Assembly (NCBI GenBank): GCA_023334545.1
Contig: JAADVB010000039.1
Span: 38,063-102,062 of the forward strand
Direction: 5' to 3'
Length of the DNA stretch: 64,000 nucleotides
From: Salisapilia sapeloensis
Taxonomy: Eukaryota > Oomycota > Peronosporomycetes > Peronosporales > Salisapiliaceae
The translations under genes were made by a program, and so were the position numbers. Below, in pieces: positions 42,506 through 52,438 of this stretch (its first letter is position 1; every line of letters starts with the position of its first letter). The notes beneath the pieces were generated by a model. The model did not search any database. It saw only the letters and a list, made by a program, of their open reading frames with translations, and was not told where the DNA came from.

Positions 42506-43637
42506 ATGACGTCTGAGCTAGTACTACGATCGCTCTGTGTCATGCACCGGCATGGCGACCGTGCGCCTGTATTCCAAGAAGCAGGCACGAACTTGCGTGT
42601 CACGGATGAAGACCGAGAGTTTTGGAAGCAAGCCATTGGGACACAGGAGCAAGTGGATAAGCTGAGCAAAGTTGGCAAACCGAGTGGGTCATCACAAGAC
42701 CCCAAGCACGGTGGTGAATGGCCATGTGGACACTTGACGCAGAAAGGAATTGGTCAGATGACCCAAGTTGGTCGTGCCATTCGTGACCAGTATGGCGACT
42801 TTATCAACCAAACGTGGCGCAATGACCACGTGGAAGTCCTGTCGACGAATTACTATCGGACTCTCCAATCCGTTCAGGCAGTCCTCACTGGTCTATTCGA
42901 ACTGGACGAGAAGGACGTGAAAGAGCCTTTTGTCATTCGAACGACGGATGAGGATGCCATGGGACCGACGCATTCCATGTCAGTTTATACGGAGATGGAA
43001 AAGTGGGTTGCAAAGGATGTGGAAGAAGCTTTTGATCCGGAGGAACTAAAAAACTTTCGTCAGCAAGTCCGTCAAGTGATCGGACTGCATGGCGATGAAA
43101 TCGTTGGATGGACTGCTGCACGTGACTTAATCACGTGCAATACTGCGCATGGAAGGCCGATTCCGAAGGATTTGGATGACAAGTTAAAGCAGCGTATTTT
43201 AGATATGGAAGGCTGGCTTTGGCATCGACTGTATGCCGACGCAAAGCTATGCCATGATGCCTTTGAAACGGGTGTGCAGGAAGTCTACTCTCGTCTAAAG
43301 AACGCAGTAGAGGTTTGTCTTAGGTGTTCATCGAAGAGATACCGGTACTGATACATGATCATAGGGCAACATTCCACCTGAGCTATCCATTCTGTCAGCA
43401 CACGATGCGTCCATTACGGCGCTTGTGTGTGCTCTCAAGATGGATGCACCAACGCAGAACCCACCATATGGAAGCTATCTAACATTCGAAGTGCTGGAGG
43501 ATCCATCAGACCGTGCTTTCTATATTCGAACGAAACTGAATGGACAGATCCTTCACTTCAATGGCCAGAGCGAAGATGTCGCTCCTTTCTCGCTTGTCCA
43601 ATCTATCTTCGAGACGTTCTTAGGTCACTCTGTCTAA
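42506..43637 (+). CDS. Histidine acid phosphatase paralogue 2 (2 exons)
   Basis: Exons 42506-43312 and 43365-43637 give 359 aa. Catalytic motifs are CVMHRHGDRAPV near residue 15 and ILSAHDASITAL near 275. GGEWPCGHLTQKG and YYRTLQSVQAVLTGLF match paralogue 1. The single intron, after KNAVE, lies at the same place as the second intron of paralogue 1; the first one is absent. No signal peptide. Sixty-one bp separate it from the divergent DUSP12 gene. Confidence 0.9.
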
Positions 43638-43739
43638 TACGACGTGAGAGAGGGAAGATATAGGAGGTTGATAAACACAAACAAGTCTAAAAACCTTGCA
43701 ATCAATGAGATTGGAAATCTGGAGTACTATTGTACTAAC

Positions 43740-44411
43740 CTAGCTATCTATACAGATACTACGTGTATCCTGACGGAAAAGGTTCACACGTGTAGATGCT
43801 GTAGCGTGAAGCCGTCGACGAAGGAGCTCGAGCTGTCGAAGCATACCTTCACCTGCTGTATTGAGTCCTTTCGTCGTTAAAAATGGAGAGAATAGCATGC
43901 CTAGTGGTCCAATGACGATGTGGTTGTATTCATTTGCCTTTGAGGATGCTGTATACGGCTGTAGTTGATGCAACTTGGACAATACGACGGACATATCTCG
44001 ACAAGGAATAAATGTAGCTCGTTGTAGAGCTTCTGAAAAGTGATGTATCAACGAGGAGATCTGAACAGAAGTGTCCAAGCGCTGTCGTGCCATTTCCATC
44101 GCGAGCAATTTACTCATGTACTGACCATTGGGTACTAGGAAAAGCACTCGTTTGCCTTCTAAACTTGCAAGAGCAGTTTCTCGAATACATTCCTGTAGAC
44201 TAGCTGGCGCTTCATCTACTCTGCTCCAAACAGCCTGATCACGAGGCGATTGCTGCTCTAGCATCGTGGCCATTGACGTCATAGGTGACGCAAATGACTT
44301 GGCAACCTCCCAACGTAGCTCCTGTCGATTTTCATCACCTAGTGGTTGCCCCAACAGCTCCTCCACAGTCCCATCTTCCTCCCGACCGAGTACTCGACCT
44401 ATATTCGGCAT
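43740..44411 (-). CDS. Unrecognised protein, possibly a RecA/RAD51-fold paralogue without Walker A
   Basis: Single exon, 223 aa. No direct family match by eye. The order of elements recalls the RecA fold: a strand and turn KRVLFLVPNGQYMSKLLAM where RAD51 proteins have VVYIDTE..., a segment ATFIPCRDMSVVLSKLHQL like the next strand-helix unit, and YNHIVIGPLGMLFSPFLTT (Walker-B-like strand with Gly in place of Asp) followed by a long Leu/Arg helix LRQLELLRRRLHA and a last strand TRVNLF. No GxxxxGK(S/T) is present. Such ATP-free RAD51 paralogues exist (Csm2/Psy3, SWSAP1-like). The product ends soon after, so a 3' exon could be missing. Treat the function as unknown. Confidence 0.55.
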   Translation of the reverse strand: MPNIGRVLGREEDGTVEELLGQPLGDENRQELRWEVAKSFASPMTSMATMLEQQSPRDQAVWSRVDEAPASLQECIRETALASLEGKRVLFLVPNGQYMSKLLAMEMARQRLDTSVQISSLIHHFSEALQRATFIPCRDMSVVLSKLHQLQPYTASSKANEYNHIVIGPLGMLFSPFLTTKGLNTAGEGMLRQLELLRRRLHATASTRVNLFRQDTRSICIDS

Positions 44412-44516
44412 GATGTTGTGAACCCGTTCGAAACACAGAAACAGATCGGATCGGAGAGCGATCGATGCTTCGCGTCATAACAACTTCCGTGTCTATTCGT
44501 ATTCGACTTCTACCTC

Positions 44517-45671
44517 ATGAACACCGATAATCTCGTACTGAGGCATGTACTTGCCATGCATCGCCATGGTGAACGTACCCCTGTTACTCCTTACGTAAGT
44601 GACAATTTGAAAATGGATATGGAAGTCTGGAGACAGAGGCTATGCACGGACGAGATTGATGACTTAAATCGTGCGGCCAAGGTCGTCGGGCCGACCAAAA
44701 CCAGTTCCCCTCACGTATATCCCATTCATGATGGCGATAAAGGTCTTCTTGGTCATCTCACTCACCAAGGTACCAAGACCATGCGGGAGCAAGGTCGCAA
44801 GCTACGTGAACGATACGACTCCTTCATCCACGTCACGAGTGACGAGGAACCGGACGACATCGTGCACATCGTTTCCAGCAGCGTCCCACGCACCATTCAG
44901 TCGGTGCAAGCTCTATTACATGGCTGCTTTCCCGAATTGATTGTCAATCAGTCATCTACACCTCCGTTCCACATCCATACGTACGAACGTAATGTCCTTG
45001 CTCCTCAGCATCCTACGAGTGATCTCTTCAAGATCGAGACGATGTTGCAAGACGAAATTGCCAAGCGTTCTGACAGTGAAAAGGAAGCGAATGCAAAGTT
45101 GAAAAAGCTCTTGCAAACGCAGCTTCATCTCCCAGAAGACCAACCGTTCGTCTGGACGCTCATTCGAGACACTTTGCGTTGCAATCAAGCGCATGGAGAA
45201 CCATTCCCGGATGGTATTACGGACCAAGTCTTTAAAGAACTAGAGGCGTACGACTCGTGGCTATGGAAAGGTTACTACCAACCTCGGGAAGCGTGTGCAA
45301 AGTACTTTGCCGATGGCGTGAAAGAGATCTATCGTCATCTAGAAAATGCTGTCAATAGGTCCAAAGCAATTGATGCTCAGACACCATCCGCGTCGTCTCC
45401 AGCACCAAGACTAACGATCTGCTCTGCCCACGACAACTCCCTCGTCGCTCTCTCCTACGCTTTGCAACTACAAGTCGTCGACTCTTTGCCAGACTATGGC
45501 GACATGGCGGTCTTTGAAGTCTACGAAGATGTAACGACTCGTGCATTCTACGTCAAAGTCACCTTCGCAGACAAGGAGACTACGTTCAGTGCTTACCCGT
45601 CGTCTGTCTACTGTCCATTCGAGACCTTCCAGGGCATCGTCCAGACGTTTGTCCAGACACAAACAGCTTAA
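44517..45671 (+). CDS. Histidine acid phosphatase paralogue 3 (intronless)
   Basis: Single exon, 384 aa. Motifs: LAMHRHGERTPV near residue 14 and ICSAHDNSLVAL near 302. GLLGHLTHQGTKTM and VPRTIQSVQALLHGCFPEL match the other two copies, as does WLWKGYYQPREAC to paralogue 2 (WLWHRLYADAKLC). No intron remains and no signal peptide is seen. It lies 105 bp from the divergent RecA-like gene. Confidence 0.9.
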   Translation: MNTDNLVLRHVLAMHRHGERTPVTPYVSDNLKMDMEVWRQRLCTDEIDDLNRAAKVVGPTKTSSPHVYPIHDGDKGLLGHLTHQGTKTMREQGRKLRERYDSFIHVTSDEEPDDIVHIVSSSVPRTIQSVQALLHGCFPELIVNQSSTPPFHIHTYERNVLAPQHPTSDLFKIETMLQDEIAKRSDSEKEANAKLKKLLQTQLHLPEDQPFVWTLIRDTLRCNQAHGEPFPDGITDQVFKELEAYDSWLWKGYYQPREACAKYFADGVKEIYRHLENAVNRSKAIDAQTPSASSPAPRLTICSAHDNSLVALSYALQLQVVDSLPDYGDMAVFEVYEDVTTRAFYVKVTFADKETTFSAYPSSVYCPFETFQGIVQTFVQTQTA

Positions 45672-45748
45672 GACTGTCACAATCAAATTGAAAAAAAGGG
45701 TTTGCTCTTGTTTCCATCGTTCTCCATTCTTGTGGACATCTATCTCCT

Positions 45749-47936
45749 TTATGTACTCGCCTGGGTCTGCAACTTGGGTACACGCTTCGGCTTGTCGAGA
45801 GAAATGTGTTGAATACGCACCGTTCCCAACACATTCTCCGGTAGCTCTTCTTCCGTCTGTGCTTCCAATAAGAACGCCATGTCGACTACAAGTGACTTGG
45901 TGACGCCTTGGACCATCCCAACGATATGATTCGCGACGGAATTGGACGAAATGTCCACATCCACTTCAAAGTAGTTCTCTCCTTTATGATACGGACACTG
46001 GAGTTTATTCCCGAGCAACGTCGGCTTGGATCCGACGGACTGTTTAATGATAAAACTACCTTCGACAATCGTCGGAATGAGTTTAAATCGAGAGTTCCGG
46101 AACGCATCGTCTCCGTCCAAAAAGTCAGTCAAGAGTTCCGAGAAAGGAGATCCGTCGTCAAAGATATTATCATGCGTCGGTTGGAAGTACATGGCAAGAG
46201 ATAGATTCTCTGGTCCGGGAATAATCATATTGATGACAAACGTGAACTTGGAGGACGTTTTGCCAATACTTTCCGGTCGAGACGAGATGTGATATCGTTC
46301 TGCTGGATCTTCAAATGAAAAGAGATCCATGCCGACCGTGTGGAATTTCGATGGACTCGATGGCACTTTCTTCTTACTCACCAAGTAGCTCGGTCCACGT
46401 ACCATAAAGAGCGCAGCATCGGGCTCTGCCCAGTACTTTTGAGACACACTCGTCTCGACGGTCTGAACACCCAGGACGATGCCAGACGGATCCACCGTCG
46501 TGCCTTGCTCAGCAGACGACCCGGCTTCCTCCGCCAACGCCTCAGCACTCTCCGGCGTCACCGTCACATTCGGCGTGACAAAGTCCACGTGACTCATTTC
46601 ATCTCGAATGCCAATGACACTACGTAGCATGGGCAAGACAAGGTCCACATCCATACCTAGTTGATGATAGATCTGGGACCACCCACATGGATCCATTCGC
46701 ACGACAAGGCTCACGAGGGATCGAATGGCACCACTAGAAGACACCTTCTGCGGTGCAATGACGAATCCACCGCCCATAAAGTTCGCACGAACGTAGTTAT
46801 GACGCACACGACACTCTGGATGAGCGACACTCTGGTACATGACAAAGTAAGATCCATCTTCCTCTCGACGCCAGTAGCGTAAGAGGACAAGGTCTCGCGG
46901 TTTATGCCACACTGGCCACAGATACGTCGGACGCTGCGTCATGTATACGATATCTGCGTGATCATCCAGTTGCTGGATGACCTTCATGGTCGCGATACTT
47001 GGGTTCCATCGCTGGTACCGGTTCGAATTCATGATGAGCCGAAAGACATCGGAAGGAGAACCATGCACCACTTGCGAGACACGGTAGGAAGGGATCTCGA
47101 GATTGGCTGGCGTCGGCACCACCGCCATGCAGCACACAGCGACGGCGGCACCGGCAGTAAGGAAGCACAGCAACATGTTCGACACGAAAGAGTACATGAT
47201 ACTAAAGGAAAGCACAGCCGAGACGACGCTCGACAAGACCAAACCATTCGCCGTCGCGGCATGTTGCGCGTAGATGGAGGCAGCGACAGTGTGGCCGAGT
47301 GGACACTCCTGCATGATACGCAGACCTTCCGTGACTCTGGCGAGCCACCAGCCTTGTTCCTGCTGCGGGTCGTCTCCATCCAGATTAAAAAGCTGCACCG
47401 TGTCTTCATCACGTTGTAGCATCTTGGGCACTGGTGCTGGAGTTGGAAAGTCATATGCGTCCGTCTTCATCTTACGCTGGTGACGTGCCTTCTCCTGCAA
47501 GGACCGGACGCCGTCTTCAATCGCTCGTTTCCAGTCCCGAGCATCTTGCTCGGTCTTGGCACCTAATTCTAAGAACCGATCTTTCTTAGAACTCTTCTCT
47601 CGCTTCTCGACACTGAAAGTGATGCGGAACATGTAGACTATCACGGAGATAAGTTCTGCTTCTTAGATACGATGGATAAATGTCTACCATGATGTTTGTG
47701 CTTATCTTCAGAATTATACAATTCACCAACGACACAGCCTTCCGTTAGGACGTACGTGCCTCGAGGAGCAGGATCACCTCGACGACGATAGTATCGAAGC
47801 TGATTCCCATCAAGCACAAAGTAGCGCTCCACTAGATTCATCTTCGTAAGTATGCGAGTACGTGGTGTAATTGGAAGGTATACGCACACCAGATGAGGTT
47901 CATGTGATCTCTTCTTTTCGTCAACCACCCTTCCAT
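45749..47936 (-). CDS. EDR2-like protein: PH + START + EDR2_C (DUF1336) (at least 3 exons)
   Basis: From the Met of MEGWLTKRRDH the exons 47888-47936, 47688-47831 and 45749-47637 give 693 aa. A PH domain occupies the first 115 residues (WLERYFVLDGNQLRYYRR; DARDWKRAI). Two hydrophobic helices lie at about 196-238. A START domain spans about 247-430 (VVHGSPSDVFRLIMNSNRY; RDLVLLRYWRREEDGSY), and the C-terminal EDR2 domain about 487-682 (FMVRGPSYLVSKKK; TVGMDLFSFED). Plant EDR2 is a phosphoinositide-binding negative regulator of defence and cell death at endosomes and plasma membrane. The frame is open upstream of the Met; exons at 47937-47969, 48044-48076 and 48113-48191 would join in phase (LLNDRQQRQYQ; KTELRVCIAASDVPQ), so the true N-terminus may lie near 48.2 kb. 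Confidence 0.85.
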
Positions 47937-48279
47937 CGTCACTCGATCTCCAATGCTTCCCTTTGATTCCTAAATGGGATCGAGGACGCCCGAAGGCTAT
48001 TAGCTGCTATGATACACACGATGTCTAGTAACAAAAGACGAACCTGGTATTGCCGTTGCTGTCTGTCGTTCAGCAACTAATGGAGTGAGGCACAAATGTC
48101 TAAATGAGATACTTGGGGGACGTCCGACGCTGCGATGCACACCCGGAGTTCAGTCTTGAGATCCGCTTGATCGAGCTTCTCATGTGTAATGCTACAACCA
48201 ATCAACAGCCGTGTGGATAAAATAATAGACGATGATTGGACATACCTGATCTCCGTCGACACAAATATTCCGTTTGGAT

Positions 48280-49180
48280 ATGCGGTGGCTACGACCTCGA
48301 CCGTTCGTCCAGACTGCGCTTACGCAGTCGATATGGAAACTCAATGTCCGGTATATGGGTCGAGGACCGACGATTCAAGGCCGGAAGAATGCTACAGATG
48401 CCGTATGAAAGCTAGATAATGCTACATATCGTCCTAGCTAAGATCATGTCGATGCATATGTAGAAAAGGACGGCCACGAATGCCAAGCTTGCACGTGAGC
48501 TTACTGTCATCTCCAAGTCTGTGAACGGAGACCGTGACAATATGGTATTTAGATTATCTACTTTTGTATAGTCAAAGATCCTCATATAAAACTAGCGTCT
48601 CGCTTCGGTCATCACGAAAGCCAAGTCGGCCAATATGCCCAAGGACAAGATCGACGCAGCTATTAAGCGTGGCGTCGACGGGAAGGACGGTGCTAACGTC
48701 GAAGAAGTCCTGTACGAAGCGTCTGGTCCAGCTGGAAGTGCCTTTATGATCGAAACGCTGACGGACAATCGAAAGCGTACGGCACCAGCTCTCCGTAGCA
48801 TCCTCGGCAAGTACAATGGCTCGCTCGGTACGACCGGCTCGGTCGCATGGAACTTCCAACGCAAAGGCTATATCGAAATTGACCTCGCTAGTTCCAACAA
48901 AGATGAGGATGAGTTGATGGAGCTAGCGTTGGAAGCAGGTGCCGACGACCTGGAAGTCCGTGACGCTGTTGCTCAAGTAACGTGCGATCCTTCCGACCTT
49001 GCGTCCGTTCGTCAGAGCCTCCTCGACGCCGACTTGGAGCCATCCATTGCAGAGCTCATCTATGACGCGAATGACTACCTTGATCTCGATGCATCGACGA
49101 AAGAGACATTCCAAAAGCTAGTAGACGCTTTGAACGACAATGAAGACGTGAACCAACTGCATCACAATGTGAATGAATAA
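48280..49180 (+). CDS. YebC/PmpR family mitochondrial translational activator (TACO1-like) (3 exons)
   Basis: Exons 48280-48402, 48464-48544 and 48596-49180 give 262 aa. The first exon encodes an Arg-rich, acid-free presequence (MRWLRPRPFVQTALTQSIWK) leading into MGRGPTIQGRKNATDAKR, the equivalent of the bacterial start of YebC. Exon 2 gives NAKLARELTVISKSVNGD, and exon 3 the core SANMPKDKIDAAIKRG, GTTGSVAWNFQRKG and ELALEAGADDLEV, all diagnostic. In mitochondria TACO1 promotes translation of polyproline-containing COX1. The short exons 1 and 2 are found only by joining frames, which the family pattern confirms. The 5' end faces the EDR2-like gene and overlaps an open antisense frame. Confidence 0.9.
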
Positions 49181-49235
49181 CACGCTCGTTACGAAATTCC
49201 AACATCTTTACTTATATACAGACACTCGTGTCAGA

Positions 49236-50606
49236 TCAGACGCTACGTCCACTCGAATCCTCTTCTCCAGACGCATCACTTTCATCTGCACTCACGTCCA
49301 TCTCATCCTCTTCCTCCGACTCGACTTCAAACTCGAGACAGTATCTCGTCGGATCGAAGCGAATGTGCTTCTTCCCTTTGGTCTTCTTTTCCGTCGATAC
49401 ATACACCTCGTCTCGGAACTCGACTGGAATACGTGCTCTCGCTTCTCGTAGTCGCTTCGTTAGCTCCGATGTCGCAGGGTTACTGATCGATGGCTTTCGA
49501 CTGCGAATGGATCGAGGTCGAGACGACCCGCCTCGGCGCTGGGACATATGTGACTTGTATCCGCCTAGGAACTCGGTCACGTTGGCCGAGTTCTCGGACG
49601 AGACGATGACTTGTCCGTTCTCCGTCGCCGAGTTCTGTCTCTCTCGAGGGTGAAAGTCGACATCCTTGACGTTGAGGAAAGAAGAATTCATCAAGTGCTC
49701 GACTTCAACGTCTTCTTCATCCGAATGGCGCTTCTCCGGTACGTTACACGGATGCACAGGGACACTCGAGTCACGGCGTGGTAAGCCATCGACGGATCCA
49801 TCTTCCCCCACAAGTGTCACTGGATCTTCTTGCTTGGTATCATCCGTCGAATAGTTGTTTCCACTACCCAAGACTGCTGTAAATGCTGCTTCATCCTCGG
49901 CATCGATCGTAGGACTCTCGTGACGGAACTTTTTGTTCTTGATTTTATTCTTGAGCTGGAGTAGCTTGGACTTCTTTTCGTGTTTATCATTTTCATGCGA
50001 ATGAAGTGAATGACGGACGGAAAACCTTTGGCTCCGTTGCGACTTGTTCGATCGATGGATGAACAAACCCTCGCGACCTGCTTCTCGTAAGAACTCTTCG
50101 TCATCTAAATCCGTCCGACTCGTCTCGAGAGATGGAGATGACCGACGCAGTTCAGACCAGCGTAATTGCGGATTCGTCTTGGGATTTTTCACACTCGCAG
50201 ACTTGCCAACTTCTTCCAGAACGCTGGATAACGATGTCAGTTTGCGTCCTTCGCATGTCGTCGTGTCTGGTGTAGACGAATTATAAATGGCAGGGACGCT
50301 ATGAAGACCGGTGGAAGACCTTGGACGAGCACGATTTGCTCGTAGGTTTGTCGTGCGCGAGAAACAACGTTCATAGGTGGTCATCCCGGGTTTGACAAAC
50401 CGACGTCGAGGTCGACGCTCGGAAAACTCTTCATCGTCCATCAAGTCCTCACTTTCATACGCTTCGAGACTGTACGAAGCGACCGTTGAGTCGTTGGAAG
50501 TAGGCGGTGCATCGCACATGTGACTCGTTCCGTACGTATTGCCAGGAGACGCCATCGAAGACGGAGAGTGGTCGTCGAATTTGTCGGCAAAATTCACGGC
50601 TAACAT
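49236..50606 (-). CDS. Disordered protein of unknown function with a PP1-docking-like motif
   Basis: Single exon, 456 aa. No domain recognised. It is rich in Ser, Arg, Glu and Asp, with a basic Lys run (KSKLLQLKNKIKNKKFRH) and an acidic end (EVESEEEDEMDVSADESD). The conserved-looking C-terminal part reads RIPVEFRDEVYVST, then KGKKHIRFDPTRYCLEFE: KHIRF fits the RVxF docking motif of protein phosphatase 1. The Met at 50606 gives the longest frame; Met 18 is an alternative. Possibly a PP1 regulatory or scaffold protein; this is inference. Confidence 0.7.
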   Translation of the reverse strand: MLAVNFADKFDDHSPSSMASPGNTYGTSHMCDAPPTSNDSTVASYSLEAYESEDLMDDEEFSERRPRRRFVKPGMTTYERCFSRTTNLRANRARPRSSTGLHSVPAIYNSSTPDTTTCEGRKLTSLSSVLEEVGKSASVKNPKTNPQLRWSELRRSSPSLETSRTDLDDEEFLREAGREGLFIHRSNKSQRSQRFSVRHSLHSHENDKHEKKSKLLQLKNKIKNKKFRHESPTIDAEDEAAFTAVLGSGNNYSTDDTKQEDPVTLVGEDGSVDGLPRRDSSVPVHPCNVPEKRHSDEEDVEVEHLMNSSFLNVKDVDFHPRERQNSATENGQVIVSSENSANVTEFLGGYKSHMSQRRGGSSRPRSIRSRKPSISNPATSELTKRLREARARIPVEFRDEVYVSTEKKTKGKKHIRFDPTRYCLEFEVESEEEDEMDVSADESDASGEEDSSGRSV

Positions 50607-51252
50607 ACTGTATGGCGAATATGGAGGTATGTCTTATACTGAAAACGATGGCTAACTGTTCCACGACTGCTGTGACTGCTACTACTCGCTTGCAAGCGTT
50701 TCTCTACTATCGACGCGACTGGGTAAGCAGGACGGGACGAAGAGGAGAATGCACTTCGATACTAAAAACACATCAGACTCGGCGAGCCAATCGCTAACGA
50801 GAATCCAATTCAACCCTACCCATGCCGTCCGATTGTCACTTGCGCACACATATACAAGGTGTATAAACCTGCCCCTGGTATGCATTAATGGTGGCGGAAG
50901 TTTCTCGAGAGGCTCGAGTCATCTCGACTTCCTGCACAGCCAGGTGGAAAGGTGGCAGGATAAGCCAGTGATACATGGATGATATATGTACGGAGAACCC
51001 TATGCTAACAAGTTGCCCGTGTTGATCTTGATATCCGTACGGCATGGACGAACATGGTAACCTACGAGTCTGTATCTGATGCTCTGTGTACTAGGAATAT
51101 TGTATTTGCTCAGTCAAAAGATCATGGATCTATACCACAAGCACGTACGGTCCATTTTCGCAAACGATGGCGCGATATTCGATCCGGTGCGACACGGCCA
51201 CGGTTACCAGGATCAAGACGCTTCGGGAAGATTTTGTATTTATCAACTCAAC
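50607..51252. other. Divergent promoter region
   Basis: 646 bp between the disordered-protein gene and START/FYVE gene 4. Short ORFs on both strands, none with features. The frame of gene 4 is open upstream to 51079 but that part does not resemble the family. Confidence 0.5.
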
Positions 51253-52395
51253 ATGCCGAGCCCAACGCCACACTTCCATTGCCCGCAACTGTCTGCCTCG
51301 CGCCGACAGCAAATTATTAAGGAAGCAAACCTCGCGTGTGATGAGCTAATTCGCTTTTCTGCTGGCGAACTCTTCGGCGCGACGAACGCCGATCAAACTC
51401 CATTCCACCCCGATGACGTTCGAGTCAAAAAGTCCACTTCGAAAACACGCAAATCTATGTTCTACCTACGTGGCGAAGCGCATATCCAAGCACCAGTCGT
51501 CGACCTCATGGCAGCATTTACAGTTCACGACGATCCGAATGACAATGCACGTCTGACGCCGGATCTACTCCAGTCCTCTCTGCTCTACGAGCTCAAGCCG
51601 TACGACTCGGAAGATACGACAATCTTCATTGGCGTCTGGTGGATGGCCATACGTGCACCATATAGCTCTGCCTTGTCATCTCCGCGAGACTTTTGCCTCC
51701 TCGAGCTCCAACGTCGTTTCACACTACCCGACGGTCGGAATGGATTTGCTCGCTGCCTCCACTCGGTGACGATCGAAGCTTGCCCTGACTTACAGGAGGG
51801 CTATGGCTACGTTCGAGGCAGCATGTACCGATCTGGCTATCTCGCAGTCGAATCCCAACGCGACCCTCGCTACACGACGGATGCCGTCCAAGCAGTGTAC
51901 ATGAACTTGAAAGGTGCTGTCCCGCGATGGGTCACGACGGTCGATATGCGCAAGAAACTGCTTAATCTGCGCCACTTGAAGACACACGTCGAGACGAAAC
52001 GCATTGCCGGTCAAACTTTTGCTCGTGACCGTGATCTCAAGAATGTCGGGGACGTGACGAGTTGCTACGCCTGTTTAGCCGAGCTCGGACGCTTCCGTCG
52101 ACGTTTCAATTGCCACAAGTGTGGTGAAGTCGTCTGCTCTTCGTGCAAAACGAGCGTGAGAGCGAACATGCCGGTCGCGGGGCGTGTGAAAATCACCATC
52201 TGCTCCTTGTGCTCTTTATCCATGGACAGCAGGCGGACACTCACGAGCGGTCAGTCACTCGAAGATTTACGTCAGTCGATGCCGAGAAGTCAGAATCTGT
52301 ATATGTATCAGGCCAAGACAAGAGTTCGGGAGCGCGCAGTGAGTTGGGAATCCTTCCGGACGCTCCAGATCGATCAGACATACCTTGAGCAGTAA
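51253..52395 (+). CDS. START-like/FYVE-like protein 4 (intronless)
   Basis: Single exon, 380 aa from the Met of MPSPTPHFHCPQLS. The START-like domain (about 20-235) shows the family phrases SPRDFCLLELQRRF, GRNGFARCLHSVTIEACPDL and GYVRGSMYRSGYLAVESQ, closest by eye to protein 1. The finger (about 275-325) reads CYACLAELGRFRRRFNCHKC, GEVVCSSC and ITICSLC: eight Cys in FYVE order, basic RRRF but no His pair. The C-terminus lacks the FDLxYL end of proteins 2 and 3. It lies 28 kb from the tandem trio. Confidence 0.88.
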   Translation: MPSPTPHFHCPQLSASRRQQIIKEANLACDELIRFSAGELFGATNADQTPFHPDDVRVKKSTSKTRKSMFYLRGEAHIQAPVVDLMAAFTVHDDPNDNARLTPDLLQSSLLYELKPYDSEDTTIFIGVWWMAIRAPYSSALSSPRDFCLLELQRRFTLPDGRNGFARCLHSVTIEACPDLQEGYGYVRGSMYRSGYLAVESQRDPRYTTDAVQAVYMNLKGAVPRWVTTVDMRKKLLNLRHLKTHVETKRIAGQTFARDRDLKNVGDVTSCYACLAELGRFRRRFNCHKCGEVVCSSCKTSVRANMPVAGRVKITICSLCSLSMDSRRTLTSGQSLEDLRQSMPRSQNLYMYQAKTRVRERAVSWESFRTLQIDQTYLEQ

Positions 52396-52438
52396 AACAG
52401 CAAAAGAATGTACTTCTTTTATTTCATCCAACGCGTTT

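Noticed and set aside
46904-47419. Plus-strand ORF of 171 codons within the EDR2-like gene
   Set aside because: Antisense to the START domain; His/Arg-rich without known motifs.
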